A stretch of DNA of 64,000 bases from assembly GCA_016195085.1 (NCBI GenBank), contig JACQAG010000031.1, positions 62,001 to 126,000 of the forward strand, written 5' to 3'. The position numbers and the translations under genes were made by a program. This document shows, in pieces, positions 39,408-47,467 of this stretch. The number at the start of each line of letters is the position of its first letter. Within the stretch, counting starts at the first letter, position 1. The notes under the pieces were generated by a model. That model saw only the letters and a list, made by a program, of their open reading frames with translations, did not search any database and was not told the DNA's origin. The stretch is from Pseudomonadota bacterium (GTDB taxonomy: Bacteria; Pseudomonadota; Alphaproteobacteria; SHVZ01).

Positions 39408-40592
39408 ATGTTCCAGCGAACACGTCACTTCGCTCCGACATTCAGGGCCTGGGATCAATCTGACGCTAGCGCGGCAATCGGAGAGATCGCCGCGGACGCG
39501 ATGTCGATGCTCGACGCGTCCGTCCTGTGGCCAGCGCATCCGATGGAAGACGGCTTGCAGGACGGGAACGGGTCCCTGTACTTCGGCGCGGCCGGGGTCG
39601 TCTGGGCTTTGGATTACCTGCATCGGGTTCAAACCGTCGCCGACGCGCACGACCTTGCAGCGGCGCTGACGGTAGCCCTGGAGCGAAACGCTCCTTGGTT
39701 CGCTGAGACAGCCTATTCCGGCCACGCGTCCCTGCTGATGGGAGAGCTGGGCATCCTGCTGGTTCAGATGCGCGTCGCGCCGAACCCAGGCCTTGCCGAG
39801 AAAATCTACGCACTCGCTGCGTCAAACAGCGACTTACCAATAGTGGAGCTCATGTGGGGATTGCCGGGCTCCATGCTCGCCTGCGTCCATATGCAGGCCA
39901 TGACCGAAGATGCCGGGTTCAAGGCTTTGTTCCAGGTGCAAGCCGCCCGGCTGTTGGCCGAGCTCGAGATGGTCGACGACGGTCCGATCTGGATACAGGA
40001 TCTGTATGGCCGCAAACAGCGTTTCCTCGGCCCGGTGCATGGCTTCGCGGGCAACATGCTGCCGCTTCTCCGTGGCTGGGATTGGCTGACCCCCGGACAG
40101 CGCGCCGTCATTGCTGATGCGGTGCCGCGTACCCTTGCGGCGCATGCGGTTCACTCGGCGCTGGGCGCAGCCTGGCCGGCGGTCGTGCCGAGCAGCCGGT
40201 CGCCGGTGCTGTGCCAGCACTGCCACGGCGCCCCAGGCATGGTGACCGCATTTGCGGAGGCGCCCTTCTCCGCGCCGGACTTCGAGGCATTGCTCCTTCG
40301 CGGCGGAGAGTTGACCTGGAACGCCGGGCCGCTCGCCAAGGGATCGAACCTGTGCCACGGCACCGGGGGCAACGGCTACGCCCTACTCAAGCTCTATAAG
40401 CGGACGGGCGACCCGCTCTGGCTGGAACGTGCGCGGGCGTTCGCCATGATCGCAATTGACCAGGTCCGGGACGCTCGTGCCACATTCGGACGCGGCCGCT
40501 ACTCGCTATGGACCGGAGATGTAGGTCTTGCGGTCTATCTGTGGGATTGCATCACGGGCGAGCCGCGATTTCCGACCATCGATGTGCTCTGA
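39408..40592 (+). CDS. LanC-like (lanthionine synthetase C-like) protein
   Basis: A 394-residue alpha-toroid protein with seven GxxG-type repeats (LYFGAAGVVWAL, SGHASLLMGELG, WGLPGSMLA, GFAGNML, GAPGMVTAF, GTGGNGYALL, TGDVGLAVYL). The zinc ligands of the LanC family are present: Cys272 in CQHCHGAPG and Cys316-His317 in NLCHGTGGN, plus His211 in GPVHGFAG. LanC enzymes add cysteine thiols to dehydrated residues. No precursor peptide or dehydratase gene is near, so a stand-alone LanCL-like role is more likely. The N-terminus appears complete, but its promoter region has been replaced by the IS end three bases upstream. Confidence 0.85.
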   Translation: MFQRTRHFAPTFRAWDQSDASAAIGEIAADAMSMLDASVLWPAHPMEDGLQDGNGSLYFGAAGVVWALDYLHRVQTVADAHDLAAALTVALERNAPWFAETAYSGHASLLMGELGILLVQMRVAPNPGLAEKIYALAASNSDLPIVELMWGLPGSMLACVHMQAMTEDAGFKALFQVQAARLLAELEMVDDGPIWIQDLYGRKQRFLGPVHGFAGNMLPLLRGWDWLTPGQRAVIADAVPRTLAAHAVHSALGAAWPAVVPSSRSPVLCQHCHGAPGMVTAFAEAPFSAPDFEALLLRGGELTWNAGPLAKGSNLCHGTGGNGYALLKLYKRTGDPLWLERARAFAMIAIDQVRDARATFGRGRYSLWTGDVGLAVYLWDCITGEPRFPTIDVL

Positions 40593-40810
40593 GCCGTCGG
40601 GTCACCGATCTCTATTTTCGGGTTTTAAACCTCATTTCGGCGCTTCAGGAACGCCAACCGCAAGCCCGGCCAATCAGACCTCCGATGAATTAGATTTTCT
40701 ATCTCAAAGCATGCGAAATCATCGTTTGTTGCATCGCGGAAACCTCCCCAATTCCATGGCTAGACGGGCGCCGAGGCGTCTGTAGACGTGCCGAGTGGGA
40801 GTAATCCGCC
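40593..40810. other. 218-base AT-richer intergenic region upstream of the DUF1127 gene
   Basis: The stretch is clearly less GC-rich than its neighbours, with runs such as TTTTCGGGTTTTAAACC and TAGATTTTCTATCTC. It follows the LanC-like gene and precedes the DUF1127 gene, so it probably carries the terminator of the one and the promoter of the other. I cannot define boxes or a reliable hairpin. Confidence 0.4.
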
Positions 40811-41038
40811 ATGACCACGCTAAGCTTTCATGACTGGCGTCTGGCCGCCGCACAAAAGCCCTCCCAGAGCGAAGGCGGCAGAGCCGTCGCAACCGTTACA
40901 AATCTCATCCGGACCTGGCGGGAGCGCGCCCGCCAGCGCCGCGAGCTTGCTTTGCTTGATGCCAGAGATCTCCGCGACATCGGCATCAGCATTTATGATG
41001 CGGAGTACGAGATCTATAAGCCATTCTGGCGCGACTGA
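40811..41038 (+). CDS. DUF1127 (YjiS-like) small protein
   Basis: A 75-residue protein ending in the DUF1127 block: WRERARQRRELALLDARDL followed by RDIGISIYDAEYEIYKPFW and RD. This arginine-rich C-terminal motif occurs in many small alphaproteobacterial proteins, some of which bind RNA and influence small-RNA turnover and phosphate or stress responses. GGGAG lies nine bases before the ATG. It stands alone between the LanC-like gene and an MFS transporter gene. Confidence 0.9.
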   Translation: MTTLSFHDWRLAAAQKPSQSEGGRAVATVTNLIRTWRERARQRRELALLDARDLRDIGISIYDAEYEIYKPFWRD

Positions 41039-41081
41039 GCCGACCCTCTCCCTCGCCCAATCCCCGAAGGACCTCCTGTCG

Positions 41082-42389
41082 ATGAGCTCATCCCCGATGA
41101 CGGCCGCGCCGGCCGCCAAGCGCCTGCACTATGCCTGGATCGTGCTCGCCGTCTCGTTTCTGACCTTGCTGACCGCGGCGGCGACCAGGGCGACGCCGGG
41201 CGTGCTCCTCGTGCCCTTGGAGCAGGAGTTCGGTTGGTCGCGGGCCACCATCTCGCTCGCGGTCTCGATCAATCTCGTGCTGTTCGGTCTCATGGGTCCG
41301 TTCGCCGCCGCCTTGGTCGAGCGCCTCGGCGCCCGGGCGACGATGATGCTGTCCTTGGGCATGGTCGCCATCGGCGTGGCGCTGACGACCTTGATGACCG
41401 CATCCTGGCAGCTCATCCTGCTCTGGGGGGTGGTGGTCGGCGGCGGCACCGGCATGACCGCGCTCGCGTTGGGCGCCACCGTGGTCAATCGCTGGTTCAC
41501 CCATCGTCGCGGCCTAGCCATGGGCATGCTGACGGCGAGCAGTGCCACGGGCCAGCTCATCTTCCTGCCGCTCTTGGCGACGTTGGTGCAGGACTGGGGT
41601 TGGCGATGGGCGGTCATCGTGGCGGCCGCGATCGGCCTTGCCATGGTGCCGATCATCGGCCTCTTCATGCGCAATCATCCGCACGATCTGGGATTGAATC
41701 GCCTGGGCGAGCCCGGCGTGGCCGAAGCGCCCAAGCCCAGCGCGGTCAATCCGGCGGTGATGGCGCTCGATGCCTTGCGGGAGGCGATGGCGTCCAGGAA
41801 CTTCTGGCTCTTGTTCGGCAGCTTCTTCATCTGCGGGCTCTCGACCAATGGGCTCATCGGCACGCATTTCATCGCCGCCTGCATCGACAACGGAATTTCC
41901 GAGGTGAGCGGCGCCGGCCTTCTGGCCGTCATCGGCGCCTTCGACTTCGTCGGCACGCTGGTCTCCGGCTGGCTCTCCGACCGCTGGAACAACCGCGTGC
42001 TCTTGTTCTGGTATTACGGCCTGCGCGGGCTCTCGCTCCTGTTCCTCCCCTACGCCTTCGATGTCTCCTTTTACGGCCTGTCCTTGTTCGCGGTGTTCTA
42101 CGGGCTGGATTGGGTGGCGACCGTGCCGCCCACGGTCAGGCTGACCGCCGACGTCTTCGGCCGCGATAAGGCCGGGCTCATCTTCGGCTGGATCTTCACC
42201 GGCCACCAGCTCGGCGCCGCGGTCGCCGCCTTCGGCGCCGGCGCCATCCGCACCGGCCTCGACGACTATCTCCTCGCCTTCATCATCGCCGGCGGCTTCT
42301 GCCTGGTTGCGGCGCTGATGTCGCTCGCCGTCGGGCGGGCGGGCAGCGAAGGCAAGGTGCCGGTGGCGGCGGCAGCGGCGCGCGGTTGA
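41082..42389 (+). CDS. MFS transporter
   Basis: A 435-residue major-facilitator protein with twelve helices. It begins HYAWIVLAVSFLTLLTAAAT and shows the oxalate/monocarboxylate-type pattern: GVLLVPLEQEFGWSRATISL after helix 1, then RGLAMGMLTASSATGQLIFL. Helix 7 follows a loop with NFWLLFGSFFICGLSTNG, and GWLSDRWNNRVLLFW is the second signature loop. The substrate is probably an organic acid, but this is only family-level inference. The start at 41082 is preferred because the longer frame overlaps the DUF1127 gene. Confidence 0.88.
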   Translation: MSSSPMTAAPAAKRLHYAWIVLAVSFLTLLTAAATRATPGVLLVPLEQEFGWSRATISLAVSINLVLFGLMGPFAAALVERLGARATMMLSLGMVAIGVALTTLMTASWQLILLWGVVVGGGTGMTALALGATVVNRWFTHRRGLAMGMLTASSATGQLIFLPLLATLVQDWGWRWAVIVAAAIGLAMVPIIGLFMRNHPHDLGLNRLGEPGVAEAPKPSAVNPAVMALDALREAMASRNFWLLFGSFFICGLSTNGLIGTHFIAACIDNGISEVSGAGLLAVIGAFDFVGTLVSGWLSDRWNNRVLLFWYYGLRGLSLLFLPYAFDVSFYGLSLFAVFYGLDWVATVPPTVRLTADVFGRDKAGLIFGWIFTGHQLGAAVAAFGAGAIRTGLDDYLLAFIIAGGFCLVAALMSLAVGRAGSEGKVPVAAAAARG

Positions 42390-42413
42390 GCGGGGTCGAC
42401 CGGATCACCCCTT

Positions 42414-44189
42414 TCAATCCCCCAGCGCAACGCCTTCACGCCTGGGGTCGGCGCCGCCCAGGAGGCCGGTGCGGGTGACTGCGATGCCATGCAGCCCGCT
42501 GGTGAATTCGCTGATCCGCGTCTCGTGGCCCATCGCCTTGAGGGAGGCGGCGAGCGCCGGCGCCGTGCTCGCCGTCTCGAGCTCGGTCACGCTATTGCGG
42601 CTGCCGACCAGCGGCAGGTCGATGGCGGCTTGGATGTCGTAGCGCCAATCGGCCCAAGCGACGATCGCCTTGGCAACGTAGTTGATGATGGCGCTGCCGC
42701 CGGGCGAGCCGATGACCATCGCCAAATGGCGGTGGCGATCGAAGAGGATGCTGGGGCTCATGGAGCTGCGCGGCCGCTTCGAGGCTTCGACGCGATTGGC
42801 CACGGGCTTGCCATCCTCGACCGGCGCGAAGGAGAAGTCCGTCAGCTGATTGTTGAGGAGAAAGCCGCGGACCATCAGACGCGAGCCGAACTGGTCTTCG
42901 ATCGTCGTCGTCATCGACAAGGCATTGCCGGCATCGTCGACGATCGACATGTGGCTCGTGGACGGAAGCTCGAGCGCATCGTCGTTGCCCCAGAGCCGGC
43001 CGGCGAGAAGCGGCGGCTGGCCGGGTGCGGCGCGTTTCATGCTGGCGTCGGCTCGAATGAGCCGGGCTCGGCTTTTCAGGTAGGCGGCATCGATCATCCC
43101 TCTGACCGGAACGGCGACCACGTCCGGATCGGCGATGTAGAGACCGCGATCGGCATAGGCCAGACGCTCGGCTTCCGAGAGGAGATGCGCGGCCGCGACC
43201 GATGGCGGCTTCAGCGGTTTCAGCGCGAAGCCATCGAGAATGCCCAAGATTTGCAGGAGCGTGATGCCCCCCGAACTGGGCGGCCCCATGCCGCAGATCT
43301 CGTAGCGGCGATAGGGTCCGCAGACGGCAGGCCGTTCCTTGGCGCGGTACTCCGCGAGGTCGGCCAGTGTCAGGTCGCCGGCATTGGCAGCCTCGCGCAC
43401 GGTCCGCACCATGTCGGCGGCGATCGGTCCGGCGTAGAACGCCTCGGCTCCGCCTTTGGCGATGGCGGAGAGGGTCTCGGCCAGCGCGGGGTTCGCAAGC
43501 CGCGTGCCGACTGCTTTGGGCGCGCCGTCGGGGTTGTAGAAATAGTCCTTGGCGGTGGGCGATTTCGGCAGATGGGCTTCGTCCTTCAGGAGCCCGTACA
43601 GCCTGGGCGAGATGGCGAACCCCTCGGTTGAAAGCCGAATCGCCGGCTCGAACAGCCTGGCCCAGGGCAGCCGCCCATGCGCCTTGTGCGCCATCTCCAG
43701 CATTCTGAGAACGCCCGGCACGCCGACCGAGCGGCCGCCGACGACGGCGTCATAGAAGCGCATGGGCTTGCCGTCGGCACCGAGGAAGCGGTCGGGCTTG
43801 GCCGAAGCCGGTGCCGTCTCGCGTCCGTCATAGCTGGTGATGCGCTTCTCCCGCGCCGACCAATAGACGATGAAGGCGCCACCGCCGATTCCCGAGGATT
43901 GCGGCTCGACCAAGTTCAGCACCATTTGCGTGGCGATCGCCGCGTCGATGGCGCTGCCGCCTTGGCGCAGCATGGCGCGGCCGGCCTCGGCCGCCAGCGG
44001 ATTGGCGGCGGCGACCATGTGGTGCTTGGCTCTGGCGAGCGTCTTGGTCGTGGCGCCGGTGGCGGCATCCGGCGCCTGGTTCTGGGCAAGCGCTGGCGCC
44101 GGTAGGCCCGGCGTCAGCACCAAGCAGACGAGGGTGAGAAGGCGTGCCGAAAGAGGGCAGGTTTTGATCATGACCATGAGTTTAGCCAT
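42414..44189 (-). CDS. ggt: Gamma-glutamyltransferase (glutathione hydrolase)
   Basis: A 591-residue Ntn-hydrolase precursor. It has a signal peptide (LLTLVCLVLTPGLPAPALAQ), the large-subunit landmarks NPLAAEAGRAMLRQGGSAID and SSGIGGGAFIVYW, and the donor-site arginine in DGRETAP. The autocleavage/nucleophile threonine is Thr411 in PSTSHMSIVDDAGNALS, and GSPGGSAIINYV lies in the small subunit. It would cleave gamma-glutamyl bonds of glutathione or related compounds in the periplasm. Three in-frame ATGs lie close together (44189, 44177, 44171). The first is listed; the third gives the most typical signal peptide. Confidence 0.92.
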   Translation of the reverse strand: MAKLMVMIKTCPLSARLLTLVCLVLTPGLPAPALAQNQAPDAATGATTKTLARAKHHMVAAANPLAAEAGRAMLRQGGSAIDAAIATQMVLNLVEPQSSGIGGGAFIVYWSAREKRITSYDGRETAPASAKPDRFLGADGKPMRFYDAVVGGRSVGVPGVLRMLEMAHKAHGRLPWARLFEPAIRLSTEGFAISPRLYGLLKDEAHLPKSPTAKDYFYNPDGAPKAVGTRLANPALAETLSAIAKGGAEAFYAGPIAADMVRTVREAANAGDLTLADLAEYRAKERPAVCGPYRRYEICGMGPPSSGGITLLQILGILDGFALKPLKPPSVAAAHLLSEAERLAYADRGLYIADPDVVAVPVRGMIDAAYLKSRARLIRADASMKRAAPGQPPLLAGRLWGNDDALELPSTSHMSIVDDAGNALSMTTTIEDQFGSRLMVRGFLLNNQLTDFSFAPVEDGKPVANRVEASKRPRSSMSPSILFDRHRHLAMVIGSPGGSAIINYVAKAIVAWADWRYDIQAAIDLPLVGSRNSVTELETASTAPALAASLKAMGHETRISEFTSGLHGIAVTRTGLLGGADPRREGVALGD

Positions 44190-44242
44190 GGCCGATGCGT
44201 CCCGTCATCCAGCCATCCTCGGGGTCATGTTACTCTCCCTCC

Positions 44243-45826
44243 ATGGCAGAGCTGCGGGCGGCCAATGATGCGGGGGATCAGACGCTGATCGACGCGCTGA
44301 CCCAGGCCCGCGCTCACTATCAGGCCGGGCATGCCGCGGCGGCGGAGCAGGGCTACCGCCAGATCCTCGAGACTCATCCCAACCAGCCCGAGGCGCTGCA
44401 CCTCCTCGGCTATCTCGCCTATCAGGCGGGGCGGCACGAGGCGGCGATCGAGCTCATCGGCCGCGCCGTCGCCTTCGGCGACGAAGCCGCGGCACCCCGC
44501 AACGATTTAGCCTTGGCGCTCTGGGCGTCCGGCAGACCCGAGGCGGCGGCCCAGTGCTGCCGAGCGGCGCTGGCGCTGAAGCCGGGCTTTCCCGAGGCCT
44601 GGCTCAATCTCGGCAATGCGCGCAAGGATCAGGGCGAGCCCGGCGGCGCCATCCAATGCTATCGCCGCACGCTGGCACTCGATCGGCGCCGGGTCGAGGC
44701 CTGGAACCAAATGGCGATCACCTGGATCGAGGAGGCGCGGTTCGACCTGGCCGAAAGCGCCTGCCTCAGCGTGCTCAGCCTGCGGCCGACCATGGCTGAA
44801 GCGCACTACAACCGGGCGCTGGCTCTTCTGGTGCGCGGCCGTTGGGGCGAGGCCTGGCCGGAATTCGAGTGGCGGCTGCGCGTGAAGGCGATGGCGAAGA
44901 CCCGCGCCGATATCGCCGGCCGGCGCTGGGAGGGCGGCTCCTGGTCCGGCGATCGGGCCGAGGCACCCGTCGTCCTCGTTCATGGCGAGCAGGGGCTGGG
45001 CGATTCGATCATGTTCTGCCGCTTCGCCCCCTTGGTGGTCGCCCGCGGCTGGCAGGTGGTGCTGGCCGTCCAACCCGAGATCGTCGGGCTCTTGGCCGAG
45101 GGGCTGGATTCCGAGGAGCTCACGGTCGGGGTGATCCCGAACGCGGCCGAGGGCATCGACGTGGCGCTTCCGCCCTACGATTCGCAAGTCTCGCTGATGA
45201 GCCTGCCGGCCTTGTTCGCAACCGAGCCCGCGACCATCCCCCATGAGCCCTATCTCCGAGCCGATCCGAAGCGTCGGCAACGGTGGCGGGCGCGCATTCA
45301 TGAAGCGGCTCCCAGCGGAATTCGGGTCGGCCTGGTATGGGCCGGCAATCCGCGTCGGGGCAATACGGCCGGTGCCGCCGTCGACCGCCGCCGGTCGCTC
45401 TCGCTCTCCCTGCTGGCGCCGTTGGGCGGCATCGAAGGAGCTCACTTCTTCGCCCTGCAGAAAGGCAAGGCCGGGCTCGAGGCCCTGCAGCCGCCGCCGG
45501 CGCTCGGGCTCGTCGATCTCGCTCCGGAGATTCGGGATTTCCGCGACAGCGCCGCCATCATCGCCGAGCTCGATCTATTGATTTCCGTCGACACCGCGGC
45601 CGCGCATCTCGCCGGCGCGCTTGGCTGCAAGGTGTGGCTCTTGAACCGCTTCGACACCGATTGGCGCTGGCTCTGGGAGCGCAGCGATTCCCCCTGGTAT
45701 CCCTCGCTCACGATCTACCGGCAGCCCCGGCGCGGCGACTGGCAGGCGACGATCCAGAGAGTGTCGGTCGATCTGGAACGTCTCGCCCGCGAGCCTGGCG
45801 GGCTCAGCGCGCACCCCGGAGTTTGA
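44243..45826 (+). CDS. TPR protein with glycosyltransferase-like C-terminal domain
   Basis: A 527-residue protein. Residues about 20-210 contain five or so tetratricopeptide repeats ([60 protein letters not shown]). The rest resembles the GT-B/heptosyltransferase-like domain that commonly follows TPRs in bacteria: [30 protein letters not shown] and [20 protein letters not shown]. The role may be glycosylation of an envelope or surface component; the target is unknown. It starts at 44243, divergent from ggt, and its end overlaps the convergent gpt gene by 23 bases. Confidence 0.87.
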   Translation: MAELRAANDAGDQTLIDALTQARAHYQAGHAAAAEQGYRQILETHPNQPEALHLLGYLAYQAGRHEAAIELIGRAVAFGDEAAAPRNDLALALWASGRPEAAAQCCRAALALKPGFPEAWLNLGNARKDQGEPGGAIQCYRRTLALDRRRVEAWNQMAITWIEEARFDLAESACLSVLSLRPTMAEAHYNRALALLVRGRWGEAWPEFEWRLRVKAMAKTRADIAGRRWEGGSWSGDRAEAPVVLVHGEQGLGDSIMFCRFAPLVVARGWQVVLAVQPEIVGLLAEGLDSEELTVGVIPNAAEGIDVALPPYDSQVSLMSLPALFATEPATIPHEPYLRADPKRRQRWRARIHEAAPSGIRVGLVWAGNPRRGNTAGAAVDRRRSLSLSLLAPLGGIEGAHFFALQKGKAGLEALQPPPALGLVDLAPEIRDFRDSAAIIAELDLLISVDTAAAHLAGALGCKVWLLNRFDTDWRWLWERSDSPWYPSLTIYRQPRRGDWQATIQRVSVDLERLAREPGGLSAHPGV

Positions 45827-46292
45827 CGATCGGATCGACGGCGCGGGCTTCCGTGTCCCACGGAAACAGGATCCAGGTATCCTGGCTGACCTCGGTCACG
45901 TAGGTGTCGACCAGCGGGCGGCCCGCCGGCTTCGCGTAGACCGTGGCGAAATGCGCCTTCGGCAGTATGCCGCGAACCGCCTGGGCGGTGACGCCGGTGT
46001 CGACGAGGTCGTCGATGATGAGCCAGCCGCTGCCGTCGCCGGGGGAGCCCTTCAAGATCGTGAGCTTGCCTTGGGTACGGTCGTCATAGCTGGCGATGCA
46101 GACGGTATCGACCAGCCTGACGTCGAGCTCGCGGGCGACCACGGCGGCCGGCACCAGCCCGCCGCGGGAGATGGCGACGATGCCGGTCCAGGGTCCCTTT
46201 TCCAAGAGCCGCCAAGCCAGCGCCTTCGCATCGCGATGCAGCTCCTCCCAAGAAACCGGGAAGGTCTTGCGCTGGGCCGATTGCTGGGTCAT
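45804..46292 (-). CDS. gpt: Xanthine-guanine phosphoribosyltransferase
   Basis: A 162-residue purine phosphoribosyltransferase closely matching E. coli Gpt over its length. It has [31 protein letters not shown], the PRPP loop [19 protein letters not shown] and [14 protein letters not shown], ending [11 protein letters not shown]. It converts xanthine, guanine and less well hypoxanthine with PRPP to the nucleotides. That links it functionally to the purine bases released by the phosphorylase encoded at 28900. GGAGA seven bases upstream supports the start. Confidence 0.93.
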   Translation of the reverse strand: MTQQSAQRKTFPVSWEELHRDAKALAWRLLEKGPWTGIVAISRGGLVPAAVVARELDVRLVDTVCIASYDDRTQGKLTILKGSPGDGSGWLIIDDLVDTGVTAQAVRGILPKAHFATVYAKPAGRPLVDTYVTEVSQDTWILFPWDTEARAVDPIVKLRGAR

Positions 46293-46321
46293 GGGCTGGC
46301 TGTTCTCCGAGGCGGGAGTCT

Positions 46322-46468
46322 CTAGAGCGTGATCCGGTGAAGTGCAATCACCCCCTCACCCTTCCCTCTCCCCCAGTGGGGGAGAGGGTTGCGAAGGCTT
46401 GGCGAGGCGAAGCCGAGCCTAGCCGTAGCTGGGTGAGGGGGATTCCATCTCACCGGATCAGACTCTAA
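46322..46468. repeat. MITE-like composite inverted-repeat element
   Basis: The ends CTAGAGCGTGATCCGGTGA (46322-46340) and TCACCGGATCAGACTCTAA (46450-46468) are inverted repeats matching at 16 of 19 positions. Inside are a second perfect pair, CCCCCTCACCC / GGGTGAGGGGG (46351-46361 and 46431-46441), and a tight hairpin CCTCTCCCCCA-G-TGGGGGAGAGG (46365-46387). The nested symmetry and the lack of any open frame suggest a small non-autonomous mobile element or structured intergenic repeat. It lies between gpt and a DMT gene; no target duplication is obvious. Confidence 0.7.
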
Positions 46469-46499
46469 TAGCGGAACCCGTGCCGTTCCGACAATCGGC

Positions 46500-47426
46500 T
46501 CATGCCGCCTGATCGGTCCGCCGGCGCACCCGTTCCCGGTGCAGCACATAGAGGCCGCTGGCGACGATCACCGAGGTGCCGGCGGCGGTCCAGGCATCCG
46601 GCAGGTCGCCGAACCAGAGATAGCCGATCGGCACCGCCCAGATGATCTGCACATAGGCAAAGGGCGCCAGCACCGAGGCTTGCGCCAAGGTGAAGGCCCT
46701 TATGTTCATGTAGTTGGAGAGAGCGGCGGTGCCGCCCATCAGCAGCATCAGCAGCCAGCCCTGGCCATCGGGCCAAACCCATTGGAAGGGGGCGATGGCG
46801 GAGGTGATGAGGGCGCCGGTGACGGCGGTGTAGGCGAGCGTGGTCGAGCCCGGGTCATGGCGGGTCAGAAGCCTGGTGTTCACCTGATAGAGGGCCTGCA
46901 GGACCGCGACCGCCAGCGGCAGGAACAGGGCCCAGTGCACATGGCCGAAGCCCGGCCGGAGCACGATGACGACGCCGAAGAAGCCCACCAGCACCGCGGC
47001 GATCCGGCGCGGACCGACGATCTCGCCCAGCATCGGCACCGAGAGCACCGTCACCAGGAGCGGGGCCACGAAGTAGATCGCGATCGCATCGGCGATGCCG
47101 ATATAGCTGATGGCGAGCACATAGATGAAGGAAGAGCTGATCTGAAACAGAGACCGGCTGACCTGCAGGAGCGGCTTTGCGGTCCGGGCGAGGCGGCGCC
47201 AGCCATAGACCGGCAGGAACGGCAGCAGCGCCAAGAGCTGCAAGGTATGGCGCGCCCAAATGATCTCCGTCACCGGATAGAAACGGGTCAAATCCTTGCT
47301 CACGGCATCGACCGAGATGCCGATGCAGCCGCTCACCAGCACGAGGGCAATCGCAATGAGCACGCCGGAGCGTTCGCGCTCCCGGGCGGCGGCGCTGTCG
47401 GCGGACTCGAGCTTGGCGGCGCTCAC
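46500..47426 (-). CDS. DMT/EamA-family transporter
   Basis: A 308-residue inner-membrane protein with two EamA repeats: LVLVSGCIGISVDAVSKDLT, VLAISYIGIADAIAIYFVAP, then RIAAVLVGFFGVVIVLRPGF and, in the second repeat, APFAYVQIIWAVPIGYLWFG. It probably exports a small metabolite. The GTG at 47426 is preferred as the start because the longer frame to 47477 would run into the divergent MFS gene, and AAGGA lies 11 bases ahead. Its similarity to the DMT protein at 23193-24125 (same GERVGPRR/GEIVGPRR loop and HWA segment) suggests the two are paralogues. Confidence 0.87.
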   Translation of the reverse strand: MSAAKLESADSAAARERERSGVLIAIALVLVSGCIGISVDAVSKDLTRFYPVTEIIWARHTLQLLALLPFLPVYGWRRLARTAKPLLQVSRSLFQISSSFIYVLAISYIGIADAIAIYFVAPLLVTVLSVPMLGEIVGPRRIAAVLVGFFGVVIVLRPGFGHVHWALFLPLAVAVLQALYQVNTRLLTRHDPGSTTLAYTAVTGALITSAIAPFQWVWPDGQGWLLMLLMGGTAALSNYMNIRAFTLAQASVLAPFAYVQIIWAVPIGYLWFGDLPDAWTAAGTSVIVASGLYVLHRERVRRRTDQAA

Positions 47427-47467
47427 GGTGCGAAAATCCTTGCCGCGGGAGCCGAAGGCGGAGGAGT

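Noticed and set aside
37866-39414. Nine-base target duplication expected for an IS4-family insertion
   Set aside because: The bases outside the two inverted repeats (GTTGCGCGA and GCATGTTCC) do not match, and shifting the ends by a few bases gives no better pair.
39408-40592. Lanthipeptide biosynthesis cluster around the LanC-like gene
   Set aside because: No precursor peptide, dehydratase, leader protease or dedicated exporter is found on either side. The neighbours are an IS, a DUF1127 gene and an MFS gene.
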